Assembly (NCBI GenBank): GCA_937948815.1
Contig: CALFAM010000360.1
Coordinates: forward strand, 1-33,899
Direction of reading: 5' to 3'
Origin: an uncultured bacterium
Lineage (GTDB): Bacteria > Acidobacteriota > Thermoanaerobaculia > Multivoradales > J023
DNA length: 33,899 nt
The notes beneath the pieces are model-generated. The model had not been told where the DNA came from and made no database searches. It worked only from the letters and a program-made list of their open reading frames with translations. Below, in pieces: positions 17,219-25,842 of the stretch (the first letter of the stretch is position 1; each line of letters opens with the position of its first letter). The translations under genes were made by a program, and so were the position numbers.

Positions 17219-17480
17219 CGTGCTCGTACCCCGAGCCCTGCGAGACGTTTGATCAAGATCTCCTCCAGCCGCGCTGTTCGCCGCACCCGTTCGGACGGAC
17301 CGTCCTTGGCCAAAACCTCTGGCAGGGTATCAGTTCGTCCAAATTGGTACGGACCTCGAATACAGAAGTGAGCGTCAGCGGCTACTGTCTCGGTCGAGGA
17401 GGCTCCACCGGCCGTCTGTCCGTTGGCGATCGATGAGAATCCGATGCCCGCGCCCGGAAGGGCTTGCTCAGAAGATCGTA

Positions 17481-17485
17481 GGGAG
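17481..17485 (+). promoter_or_regulatory. Candidate ribosome binding site GGGAG for a TTG start at 17492
   Basis: GGGAG is followed by six bases and TTG (17492), which is in frame with the DUF4388 protein. It favours this start over TTG 17423 or ATG 17444, neither of which has a good upstream purine block. Confidence 0.5.
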
Positions 17486-17491
17486 ATTTGT

Positions 17492-18127
17492 TTGAAGGAA
17501 TGTACACAAGAGAAGCAGAGACCCGTCGTCGCGGTGATCCACGCGTGTCCGGTCGTCCGTGCCCGGATTTGCCGGATGCTGAGGGCAGGCGGGCGTCGCG
17601 TGTTGGCAGCCGGGGCCACGGAAGAGCTCGGATCGCTGGCGAAGTTGGTTCATGAGAGCTCGAAGGTCGTGAAGAACGCTGATCGAGATCGTGCGTCGAC
17701 AATGCGACCGAGCGACCCGGTACGCGCGCCGCAACCCGGAATCGTCATGCCCTATGCCCTCGGCGAGGGTGGAAACGGCGTTCCCTTCGATCCATCGCGA
17801 GGCGCCGCCGCGGAGCCCTTGTCACTGCTCGGCTCCGCGATGGATTTCGAGCAGCAGCCCGAGATCCTCTCGGGCGGACTGTCCGAGATTCCGTTCGCCG
17901 ATCTGGTGACATGGCTTGGAATCGCTCGCCTGACCGGCAGCGTCCGGGTCGCGGGCACTGGCAATCTGGCCCGGCTGTACCTCGAAGAAGGTTGCGTGCG
18001 GGCCGCTGAGCTCGATAGTGGCGAGACGGGGGAAGAGGCGATCGAGCGGGTGCTCGGCTGGACCGAAGGTTCCTTCGACGTCCTCTTCGGCGGTAGTAGC
18101 GGATCGTCGCTGCCAGCGATTCACTAG
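17492..18127 (+). CDS. DUF4388 protein with degenerate receiver-like N-terminus
   Basis: 211 residues from TTG 17492 (alternatives: ATG 17444 or TTG 17423 in the same frame). The C-terminal part (about 125-205) reads LSGGLSEIPFADLVTWLGIA, then GSVRVAG..ARLYLEEGCVRAAE and EEAIERVLGWTEGSFDVLF. This is the usual DUF4388/PatA-like pattern: a small domain common in Acidobacteriota, Myxococcota and Deinococcota and often attached to receivers or other signalling domains. The N-terminus (RPVVAVIHACPVVRARICRM and onward) resembles the first strand and helix of a response-regulator receiver. However, it has HAC where acidic residues are expected, and the remaining receiver is missing. It is cytoplasmic, with no membrane segment. 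It may be a signalling adaptor that no longer takes a phosphate. The gene is divergent from the MscS gene. Confidence 0.8.
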   Translation: MKECTQEKQRPVVAVIHACPVVRARICRMLRAGGRRVLAAGATEELGSLAKLVHESSKVVKNADRDRASTMRPSDPVRAPQPGIVMPYALGEGGNGVPFDPSRGAAAEPLSLLGSAMDFEQQPEILSGGLSEIPFADLVTWLGIARLTGSVRVAGTGNLARLYLEEGCVRAAELDSGETGEEAIERVLGWTEGSFDVLFGGSSGSSLPAIH

Positions 18128-18146
18128 TCCAGCCGAAGGGCCGATT

Positions 18147-18188
18147 GGGGTCACGGGCAGACCAGATCGGATAGGGCATTCTGACCCC
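18147..18188. repeat. Inverted repeat GGGGTCA ... TGACCCC in a convergent gap
   Basis: GGGGTCA (18147-18153) and TGACCCC (18182-18188) are perfect inverted copies 28 bases apart, in the 186-base gap between convergent genes. The inner bases do not pair well, and no T tract follows. It could be a weak bidirectional termination structure or the remnant of a small repeat element. Confidence 0.35.
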
Positions 18189-18313
18189 TCGGGGCGGCAT
18201 CTTGCCCTCCCTGAGGCTCATGCGCAGTCTCGGTACACTTCGCCTAGAGATCGAATCCCGGTTGCAGCCCTGGTCAATTCATCTGCTGTGCGGGCCCTTT
18301 CCCGTCCGGATCG

Positions 18314-20752
18314 CTACTCCTGGCGCAGGGCTTGAACGGGCTCGATGCGTGTCGCCCGCCAGGCCGGAACCGCGCTTGCCAACGCTGCCACCAACAAGAG
18401 AACCAGAGAGACAATCGCGAACGTTGCCGGATCCTGGGCGTCGACCGTGAAGAGCAGCGAGCGTAGGAAGCGGGTCACCCCGAAGGCGAGCACCAGGCCC
18501 GCCGCCACGCCGTACACGGCCGCGGCCATGCCCTGGCGCAGCACCAGGTCGCGAATCTGCGCCTGAGCCGCGCCGAGCGCCATGCGGATTCCCAGCTCGC
18601 GCTGTCGGCAGCTCACCAGGTAGGAGATCATGCCGTAGAGGCCCACCGCGGCGATCAGCAAGGCCATTCCAGCGGCCATCAGCAGCACCGTAACGGTGAA
18701 GTCGGCTCGTGCACGGGCGGCACGCACCGATTCGCTCAGGGGCTCGAGGGGCGTGAGCGGGAGGAAGCGGTCGAAGCGTGCGACGGTGTCGCGAACCGCC
18801 GGTGCCAGGGTCGCGACCGATGCGCTCCCGCGCAGCACGAACGATACCGAGTTGCCCAGGTCCTTGCCGGTTCCTTCGAGGCCGAGGAATGGCAGGTAGA
18901 CGAGGTCGGTGGCGGGATCCTCGAGGCGGTAGAGGTGAACGTCACCGACCACGCCGACCACCGTCGACCACTGATCGTCCTCGGACGTTCCGGGGCGAAT
19001 GCGCTTACCGATCGCACTTTCACCCGGCCATTGCTTCTGCGCGACGGATTGGCTGACGAGCAGATTGCCGGCGCGCAGCCGGTAGTCGTCGGCGGTCAGC
19101 AGGCGGCCTTCGACCAAGGGGATCCCGGCGGCTTCGAAGTAGTCCGGGCTGACAAAGGTCTCCATGAAGATCGGCGGTGCGGCGTTCTCGTCGCGTTCCC
19201 GGCCCTCGATCGCGTAGCCCGAGCCGCCGGTCGAGCCGCCGAGGGGGAGGTAGCTGGCCGCGCCTACCTGTGCGACGCCAGGGACAGCGGCCAGGCCCTC
19301 GAGCGTCTGTTCGAGGAAGCGCACGCGGGCCTCGGGCTCCGGGTAGTCGGAGTTGGGCAGCGCGAGACGGAATGTGGCGGCTCCTTCCGGGCGGAAGCCC
19401 GGCTCGACCTGATAAAGCGCCATGGTGCTGCGGACCACCAGCCCGCAGACCGTCACCAGCACGAGGCCGAAAGCGATTTGGGCCACCACCAATCCGTTGC
19501 GCAGGCCTTGCTTGCTGCGCCCTGCCGAGGCGGCGCGCCCCTCCTTCAAGGCCGGAACCAGGGCGGCGCGTGAGGCCCGCACGGCGGGCAGAAGGCCGAA
19601 CAGGGCCCCGGCTCCGAGCGTGACGAGCGCAGCAAAGGCGAGAACATTGGCGTCGATGCCGACCTGCTCGATGCGGGGAATGGAAGCCGGTCCGAGATGG
19701 GTGACCAGCCGAACCACCAGGCCCGCGAGGCCGATCCCCACGAGGCCGGCGATGCAGGCGAGGGAAAGACACTCGGCAAGCAAGCCACCAAGCAGGCGCC
19801 CCCGGCCGCTGCCGAGAGCACGTCGGACGGCGAGCTCAGTGCCGCGCTCTTCGACCCGCACCAGGAAAAGATTGGCGACGTTGGCACACGCAATCGCGAG
19901 AATCAGTCCGACCGCGGCCAGCAGGACCCAGAGGACGTCACGCACCGAGCCGACGATGGTCTCGAGGCGCGTGGCGATGTTCAGCGCGAAGCCGTTCTCG
20001 AGCAGCACGCCGACGGTCGCCTCCTCGGGGAAGGCTTCGGGCAGGGCCTGAATCAGGTTCGCGGACTCGGCACGTGCGCGTTCGAGCGATGCGCCGGGCG
20101 CCAGCCGGGCCAGGGCGGCACCGTTGAACTCGCCGAGCTCGGCTGCCACGGGATCGAGGCTCTGAACCAGCCAGAGGGCCGTGTCGTCGGACGGAAAGGC
20201 AAAGCCCTCGGGCATGATGCCGACGACCTCGTGGCTGATGCCGTCGAGCCGGAGCTGCCGTCCGACCATGCCCTCGTCGCCGCCGAAACGGTCCTGCCAG
20301 AGGCTGTGCGCGAGGACCACCACCGCTGCCGCGTCGCGTTGGGCCTCTTCGTCGGTGAAGGTGCGGCCGCGCGCGGGTGGTACCGCGAGAGCAGCGAATA
20401 GTGATGGTGTGACCCGCGCCGCCGACAGTCGGGCTGCACTGTCGTCTTGGGTGAGGGTGACCGGCAGCGGACTGTAGATCGCCAGGTCCTGGAGGGTTTC
20501 GCTGCGTTTCGCGTAGTAGTGAAAAAGCGCTTCGGACATGCCCATGTGCTCGAGCCCGAGTCCCGGCGACGTGTGGTCGAGCTCGACCAGACGGTCGGAC
20601 TCTGGATAGGGCAGCTGCTCGAGCAGCACGCCGTCGATCAAGCTGAAGACCGAGACCGCCGCAGCAATGCCAAGGGCCAGGGTGAAAATAGTGACGGCAG
20701 AAAATCCAGGAGAGCTTCGAAGGGGTCGTAGCAGGCTGCGCACGGCGCTCAT
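18314..20752 (-). CDS. ADOP-type duplicated permease (tandem copy 1)
   Basis: 812 residues from ATG 20752, which has AAGGA five bases upstream. It begins SAVRSLLRPLRSSPGFSAVT, followed by the first membrane segment and LPYPESDRLVELDH. A MacB-like periplasmic core leads to the first FtsX block with ACANVANLFLVRVEERGTEL and RRALGSGRGRLL, then the second module and a last block with CRQRELGIRMALGAAQAQIR. The C-terminus is WRATRIEPVQALRQE. By eye about two thirds of its first 94 residues are identical to the neighbouring permease (20932-23370), and both are exactly 812 residues, so they come from a duplication. They are less like the permease at 13582. No ATPase gene is nearby. Role as for the family: MacB-like envelope transport or mechanotransmission, substrate unknown. 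Confidence 0.9.
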   Translation of the reverse strand: MSAVRSLLRPLRSSPGFSAVTIFTLALGIAAAVSVFSLIDGVLLEQLPYPESDRLVELDHTSPGLGLEHMGMSEALFHYYAKRSETLQDLAIYSPLPVTLTQDDSAARLSAARVTPSLFAALAVPPARGRTFTDEEAQRDAAAVVVLAHSLWQDRFGGDEGMVGRQLRLDGISHEVVGIMPEGFAFPSDDTALWLVQSLDPVAAELGEFNGAALARLAPGASLERARAESANLIQALPEAFPEEATVGVLLENGFALNIATRLETIVGSVRDVLWVLLAAVGLILAIACANVANLFLVRVEERGTELAVRRALGSGRGRLLGGLLAECLSLACIAGLVGIGLAGLVVRLVTHLGPASIPRIEQVGIDANVLAFAALVTLGAGALFGLLPAVRASRAALVPALKEGRAASAGRSKQGLRNGLVVAQIAFGLVLVTVCGLVVRSTMALYQVEPGFRPEGAATFRLALPNSDYPEPEARVRFLEQTLEGLAAVPGVAQVGAASYLPLGGSTGGSGYAIEGRERDENAAPPIFMETFVSPDYFEAAGIPLVEGRLLTADDYRLRAGNLLVSQSVAQKQWPGESAIGKRIRPGTSEDDQWSTVVGVVGDVHLYRLEDPATDLVYLPFLGLEGTGKDLGNSVSFVLRGSASVATLAPAVRDTVARFDRFLPLTPLEPLSESVRAARARADFTVTVLLMAAGMALLIAAVGLYGMISYLVSCRQRELGIRMALGAAQAQIRDLVLRQGMAAAVYGVAAGLVLAFGVTRFLRSLLFTVDAQDPATFAIVSLVLLLVAALASAVPAWRATRIEPVQALRQE

Positions 20753-20931
20753 GGGGGTCCTTTCGGCATCGGCGTTCTCATCTGGACAGCTCTTCGGCAC
20801 GACGCCTCAGCGTCGCGAAGAAGCGTCGGTTCTCTGGGGGTACAACGCCGAACTCCTCAAATGGTTCCCACCAACTCCCCGGAGCGCGGACAGGCCCGTG
20901 CCCAGATCCCGAAGCGTTGGCGAAGATCTGC

Positions 20932-23370
20932 CTATTCGTGGCGAAGCGCGCGGATCGGCTCGATGCGCGTCGCGCGCCAGGCCGGCATCAGTGTCGCGAG
21001 GGCCGCGACCAGCAGCAGCACGATCGGGACGACCAGGAAGGTCATCGGATCCTGCGCATCGACCGCGAACAGCAGAGAGCCGAGAAAGCGTGTGATGCCG
21101 AAGGCGATCGCCAGGCCGAACGTCACGCCGAGAACCGCCGCGCGCATACCCTGCCGGAGCACCAGATCGCGAATCTGAGAGCGTGCGGCGCCGAGTGCCA
21201 TCCGAATACCCAGCTCACGCTGCCGGCAGCTGACCAGGTACGAGATCATGCCGTACAGGCCGACGGCCGCAATGAGCAGCGCCATGACGGCGGCCATGGC
21301 GAGCACGGTGACCGTGAAGCTCAACCGGGCTCGGGCGTTGCGGACCGAGCGCGTGAGCGGCTCGAGGGGTGTGATCGGCACGAAGCGATCGAGCCCGTGA
21401 ATGGCGTCACGTGCGGCGGGAGCGAGGGCGGCGATCGGGCTCGCACCCCGGACCACGAAGGACACAGCCGCTTCGAGGTCCTTGCCGGTACCATCGAGGC
21501 CGAGGAACGGAAGGTAGACCAGGTCGGTGACCGGAGCCTCGAGACGAGTGAGGTGAACATCCCCAACCACGCCGACCACGGTTTGCCACTGGTCGTCGTT
21601 GATCGTGTCGCTGCGGATGCGCTTGCCGATTGCGCTTTCCCCCGGCCACAGCCGGCGCGCCAAGGATCGGCTGACCAGCAGGTTGCCGGTGCGCGAGCGA
21701 TGATCGTCCGGGGTCAACATGCGGCCCTCGACGAGAGGCACGCCGAGCGATGCGAGGTGACCCGGGCTGACGTAGGTCTCCATGAAGACGGGCGGGGCCG
21801 CGTCCTCTTCGGCCTGCTCTCGCTCGATCTCGTACGATGATCCGCGCGCTGAGCCACTCAGAGGCAAGTAGCTGGCTGCACCGACCTGCGTGACGCCTGG
21901 GATGGCGGCCAACTGCTCGAGCGCCTGCTCCACGAAGCGTACGCGCGCTTCGGCGTCGGGGTAGTCCGTGGCAGGAAGCGCAAGCTGGAAGCTGGCGGCG
22001 CGCTCCGTCCGGAAGCCGGGCTCGACCTGGTAGAGGGCCATCGTGCTACGTGCCACCAAGCCACAAATGGTCAGCAGCACCAGTCCGAGGGCCATCTGGG
22101 TCGACACGAGCAAACCGCGGAGGCTCTGTTTGTCGCGCCCAGCGGATGTCGATCGTCCTTCTTTGAGTGCTGGAACCAATGCGATCCGCGAGGCCCGCAG
22201 CGCGGGAAGAAGGCCGAACAGAAGGCCGGTCGCCAGCGAGACCAGCGCCGCGAATCCGAGAACGGTGCCATCGACGCTGACCTGGTCGAGCCGGGGAATC
22301 GAGGCGGGGCCGAGATCGATCACCACTTGCACGACCAACCAGGCGAGCCCGATGCCGACCACTCCTGCGATCGCTGCCAGGAGCAGGCTCTCCTCGAGCA
22401 AGTTGCGAAGGAGGCGCGCCCGGCCGCTGCCAAGCGCGCGGCGAACAGCAATTTCGTTGCTACGCTCTTCGACCCGCACCAAGAAGAGGTTGGCCACGTT
22501 GGCGCTCGCGATGGCGAGGATCAGGCCCACCGCAGCGAGCAGAATCCACAGAATCTCCGATGCCGATCCAACGATGGTTTCGAGTCGCGTGGTGAGGTTG
22601 AGGGCGAAGCCGTTGGCTAGGAGAACTTCGGCGGTATTGTTCTCGGAGAAGACCGCAGGGAGGTTGCCGACTAGCCGCTCGAGCTCCGCCTGCGCACGCG
22701 CGATCGATACGCCTGGGGCCAGCCGCGCGATGGCACGGCCATCGAAAGCACCGAAGCTTGCCTGCTCCGGATCGAGCGCCCGCACGAGCCAGAGCGCGGT
22801 GTTCTCCTCGGGGAAGGCCAGCCCAGGGGGCATCACGCCGACCACCTCGTGCGCGGAGCCGTCGAGGCGTAGGCTCTGGCCCAACACGCTCGGGTCGCCT
22901 CCGAAACGGTCTTGCCACATCTCGTGGCTGAGAATCACGACCGCGGCGTCGCTTCGCGCTGCCTCCTGATCCGTGAAGGTTCGGCCGTGGACTGGCGGCA
23001 CGCCCAGGGCGCGGAACAACGAGGGCGTGACCCGTGCCCCGGGTACCCGTACAGAGTCATCGGCGCTGGCCAGGGTGAAGGTCGAGCTGGCGAATAGGGC
23101 GATATGGCGGAGTGTCTCGCTCTCTGAAGCATAGTGGTGGAACAGCGCCTCGGACATCCCCATGGTCGTCAGGCCGAGGCCCGGCGCGGCGTGATCGAGC
23201 TGAACCACGCTGTCGGCGTCCGGATACGGGAGTTGCTTCAGCAAGACACCATTGACCAAGCTGAAGACTGCCACCGATGCCGCGATACCCAGGGAAAGCG
23301 TGGCGATCGTGACGGCGGAGAAACCCGGAGAGCGCCGGAGCGGGCGAAGCAGGCTGCGGAGCATGGTCAT
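20932..23370 (-). CDS. ADOP-type duplicated permease (tandem copy 2)
   Basis: 812 residues from ATG 23370, which is preceded by AGAAGG six bases upstream; a second ATG two codons later (23364) is also possible. The frame extends 52 codons further upstream, but that part is Arg-rich and unlike the family. It has the same architecture as its neighbour: LRSLLRPLRRSPGFSAVT, LPYPDADSVVQLDH, SANVANLFLVRVEERSNEI with RRALGSGRARLL, a repeated second module, CRQRELGIRMALGAARSQIR and the end WRATRIEPIRALRHE. It lies 179 bases upstream of copy 1 on the same strand, a gap that could hold its own promoter. It is divergent from the M28 peptidase gene, with 175 bases between the two starts. Confidence 0.9.
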   Translation of the reverse strand: MTMLRSLLRPLRRSPGFSAVTIATLSLGIAASVAVFSLVNGVLLKQLPYPDADSVVQLDHAAPGLGLTTMGMSEALFHHYASESETLRHIALFASSTFTLASADDSVRVPGARVTPSLFRALGVPPVHGRTFTDQEAARSDAAVVILSHEMWQDRFGGDPSVLGQSLRLDGSAHEVVGVMPPGLAFPEENTALWLVRALDPEQASFGAFDGRAIARLAPGVSIARAQAELERLVGNLPAVFSENNTAEVLLANGFALNLTTRLETIVGSASEILWILLAAVGLILAIASANVANLFLVRVEERSNEIAVRRALGSGRARLLRNLLEESLLLAAIAGVVGIGLAWLVVQVVIDLGPASIPRLDQVSVDGTVLGFAALVSLATGLLFGLLPALRASRIALVPALKEGRSTSAGRDKQSLRGLLVSTQMALGLVLLTICGLVARSTMALYQVEPGFRTERAASFQLALPATDYPDAEARVRFVEQALEQLAAIPGVTQVGAASYLPLSGSARGSSYEIEREQAEEDAAPPVFMETYVSPGHLASLGVPLVEGRMLTPDDHRSRTGNLLVSRSLARRLWPGESAIGKRIRSDTINDDQWQTVVGVVGDVHLTRLEAPVTDLVYLPFLGLDGTGKDLEAAVSFVVRGASPIAALAPAARDAIHGLDRFVPITPLEPLTRSVRNARARLSFTVTVLAMAAVMALLIAAVGLYGMISYLVSCRQRELGIRMALGAARSQIRDLVLRQGMRAAVLGVTFGLAIAFGITRFLGSLLFAVDAQDPMTFLVVPIVLLLVAALATLMPAWRATRIEPIRALRHE

Positions 23371-23545
23371 ACATTCCCTTCTGAGCGGGCTCGGAATCAG
23401 GTCGGCCGCTGGGGCCGTCGACGGCTTGCTTTCAGTAGAACGGCGAATTCGGCCAGAGGTTCTCATTTCCCGTCTGACAGCCCGGGCTCGGGCCAAGGCT
23501 TGTGGCAGAATTCGGTGCTCGCTCACCGACTACACGAGGTTCTTC

Positions 23546-25816
23546 ATGCGCCGGATCCGAAATCTCGCTCGCGGTTCCACCTGTCTCGGCTGCTCTCGAA
23601 AGTGCCGCTCCCTTCTCGGTCAGGCAGCGCTCGTTTCGCCGGCCACCACACTGCTGGCCGTCAGCCTGCTCGGCGCGAGCCTGGCGCCATCTCGGGTCGT
23701 GGCTTCGGCCCCGGAGGGCACGCCACCGCTCGGCTTCTTCGCTCGTTCGGCCGCCGCGCAGTCGGCTGCGGAGAAGGTCTTCTTGGGCACACCTACGGCC
23801 ACCCAGATGCGGCGCTGGCTGATGCAGCTCACCGAGGAGCCACACGTTGCCGGAACGCCCCAGGAGAAGAAGGTCGCCGAATATGTTCGCGATCGTTTCG
23901 AGTCCTTCGGCCTCGAAACCGAGATGGTTCGCTACGAGGTCTTCCTCAACCATCCGGAGTCGGTCTCGCTGTCCTTGATCACCCCGCGGGAAGAGCCGCT
24001 GGCGCTGATGGAGGACTTCTTGCCCGAGGACAAGGATTCCTCGGCAGATGGCATGTTCCCGGCCTTTCATGGCTACGGCGCGTCCGGCGAAGCGGAAGGG
24101 CAGGTGGTCTATGCCAACTACGGAACCGCCGCAGACTTCGAGCGGCTCGAAGGGATGGGGATCTCAGTCGCTGGACGCATCGCGTTGGTGCGCTATGGCC
24201 AGGTATTCCGTGGCCTCAAGGTACGCGAGGCGGAGAAGCGGGGCGCGATCGGCGTGGTCATCTACTCCGATCCAGCGGATGACGGCTACATGCGCGGCGA
24301 CGTCTACCCGGACGGTCCCATGCGACCGCCATCAGCCATCCAGCGGGGGTCGGTCCAGTACCTGTCGATCCAGCCGGGCGATCCGTCGACCCCGGGTTGG
24401 CCGGCACGCGAGGGTGCCAAGCGGCTGACCCGCGACGAGATGAAGACCGTGCCCCAGATTCCTTCCCTGCCCATCGCCTATCGCGAGGCCGAGAAGATCC
24501 TGCGCGAGATGGGGGGCGAAAACGTGCCCGACGGTTGGCAAGGCGGCTTGCCGTTCGCGTACCACGTGGGACCGGGTGGAGCGGCCGTCCGCATGTCGGT
24601 CACCATGGACGAAGGTCAGAAAGAAATCTGGAACGTCTTCGCGCGGATTCCAGGAACCGGCGACCCGGCACACGAGATCATCCTCGGCAACCATCGTGAT
24701 GCCTGGAACCATGGCGCGGTCGACCCCAACTCGGGAACAGCCGCGATGCTCGAAACCGCCCGGGCCATGGCCAAGGCCGTCGAGGCTGGCTGGCAGCCGG
24801 AGCGTTCCATCGTCTTCGCCAGCTGGGATGCGGAAGAGTACGGGCTGGTCGGTTCGGTGGAGTGGGGCGAGGATCGTGCGGAGCACTTGCAGGCGCACGC
24901 CATTGCCTACCTCAACCTCGACAGCGCCGTCACGGGCGGCAATCTCGGGGTCGGCGGCGTTCCGTCCCTGCGCGATTTGACGCGCGAGGTTGCCGCGGCT
25001 GTACCGGATCCGGTTCGCGGCGGCATGGTCGGCGACGACTGGGAACGCCGGCTGCACCAGGCCTGGGCCAGCCAGGCGCCGGTCGATCTCGACCGGAAGG
25101 AAGCGTTCGAGCTGCAACTCGGCGCGCTCGGCTCGGGTTCAGACTACACGGTCTTCCTCGATCATCTGGGCGTCGCTTCGCTCAGCTTCGGCTTTGGCGG
25201 ACCCTACGGTGTCTATCACTCGATGTACGACAACTTTCGGTGGGTCGAGCGGTTCGGCGACCCGCAGTTCGTCTATCACGTGGCCGCGGCGCGCTTTTAC
25301 GGGCTGCTGGCCATGCGCCTGGCCGCTGCGGACGTCTTGCCCTTGCGGATCGCTCCCTATGCTTCCGCGCTGTCTGCCGAGCTCGACAACCTCCGCCGAG
25401 ACGCGATTCGCAAGTCGCGCATGCCGCGCGGCGCAGCGGAGGCAGCCCCCTTCGTGCTCGACGCCCGTCCGGTCATCGCCGCCCTGTCCGCGTTCGGCGA
25501 TGCGGCGCGCGCCGCGGACGCGCGTGCGGAAGCGATTGTCGAAGCTGAAGATGGCGCGGCGGCAGCCGCGATCAACGAGTCGCTGCGCACCCTGGAGCAG
25601 GCCTTCCTCGCCAGCGATGGTCTTCCCGACCGGCCCTGGTTCAAGCACCTGCTCTACGCGCCAGGAACGACCACCGGCTATGCACCGTGGCCGTTCCCCG
25701 AGCTGCGCGAAGCGTTCGAATCGAGCGATGCCGAAGCCTTTGCCATCGGTGTCGAACGGGTTGTTGCCGTGCTCGAGCAGGCGACCCGTCAGCTCCGCGC
25801 GGCCGCTGCTCGCTAG
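23546..25816 (+). CDS. Secreted M28-family metallocarboxypeptidase, glutamate carboxypeptidase II type
   Basis: 756 residues from ATG 23546 (GAGG about seven bases upstream). The N-terminus holds a long basic region and a hydrophobic stretch (PATTLLAVSLLGASLAPS) that should export or anchor it. A protease-associated insert (about 180-260; GRIALVRYGQVFRGLKVREA) lies within the fold. The dizinc site is intact against human GCPII: His383 and Asp393 in NHRDAWNHGAVDPNSG, Glu430 (catalytic) and Glu431 in WDAEEYGLVGS, Asp459 in YLNLDSAVTGG and His558 in YHSMYDNF. A transferrin-receptor-like dimerisation domain closes the chain (about 600-750). GCPII-type enzymes cut C-terminal acidic residues from peptides or folate polyglutamates in the periplasm or outside; here a role in peptide nutrition is likely. 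The GGDEF gene starts 26 bases after its stop, which points to a shared transcript. Confidence 0.93.
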   Translation: MRRIRNLARGSTCLGCSRKCRSLLGQAALVSPATTLLAVSLLGASLAPSRVVASAPEGTPPLGFFARSAAAQSAAEKVFLGTPTATQMRRWLMQLTEEPHVAGTPQEKKVAEYVRDRFESFGLETEMVRYEVFLNHPESVSLSLITPREEPLALMEDFLPEDKDSSADGMFPAFHGYGASGEAEGQVVYANYGTAADFERLEGMGISVAGRIALVRYGQVFRGLKVREAEKRGAIGVVIYSDPADDGYMRGDVYPDGPMRPPSAIQRGSVQYLSIQPGDPSTPGWPAREGAKRLTRDEMKTVPQIPSLPIAYREAEKILREMGGENVPDGWQGGLPFAYHVGPGGAAVRMSVTMDEGQKEIWNVFARIPGTGDPAHEIILGNHRDAWNHGAVDPNSGTAAMLETARAMAKAVEAGWQPERSIVFASWDAEEYGLVGSVEWGEDRAEHLQAHAIAYLNLDSAVTGGNLGVGGVPSLRDLTREVAAAVPDPVRGGMVGDDWERRLHQAWASQAPVDLDRKEAFELQLGALGSGSDYTVFLDHLGVASLSFGFGGPYGVYHSMYDNFRWVERFGDPQFVYHVAAARFYGLLAMRLAAADVLPLRIAPYASALSAELDNLRRDAIRKSRMPRGAAEAAPFVLDARPVIAALSAFGDAARAADARAEAIVEAEDGAAAAAINESLRTLEQAFLASDGLPDRPWFKHLLYAPGTTTGYAPWPFPELREAFESSDAEAFAIGVERVVAVLEQATRQLRAAAAR

Positions 25817-25842
25817 GGCGATACGGCGCCACTGCCGAGCCG

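Noticed and set aside
16115-17371. A 418-codon plus-strand frame opposite the MscS gene
   Set aside because: The MscS pore and beta-domain motifs on the minus strand are convincing. The plus frame shows no family features.
23508-23526. Possible sigma-54 promoter (TGGCAGAATTCGGTGCT) before the carboxypeptidase gene
   Set aside because: The GG and GC doublets are 11 bases apart instead of 10, and the -12 block lacks TTGC, so it does not meet the consensus.
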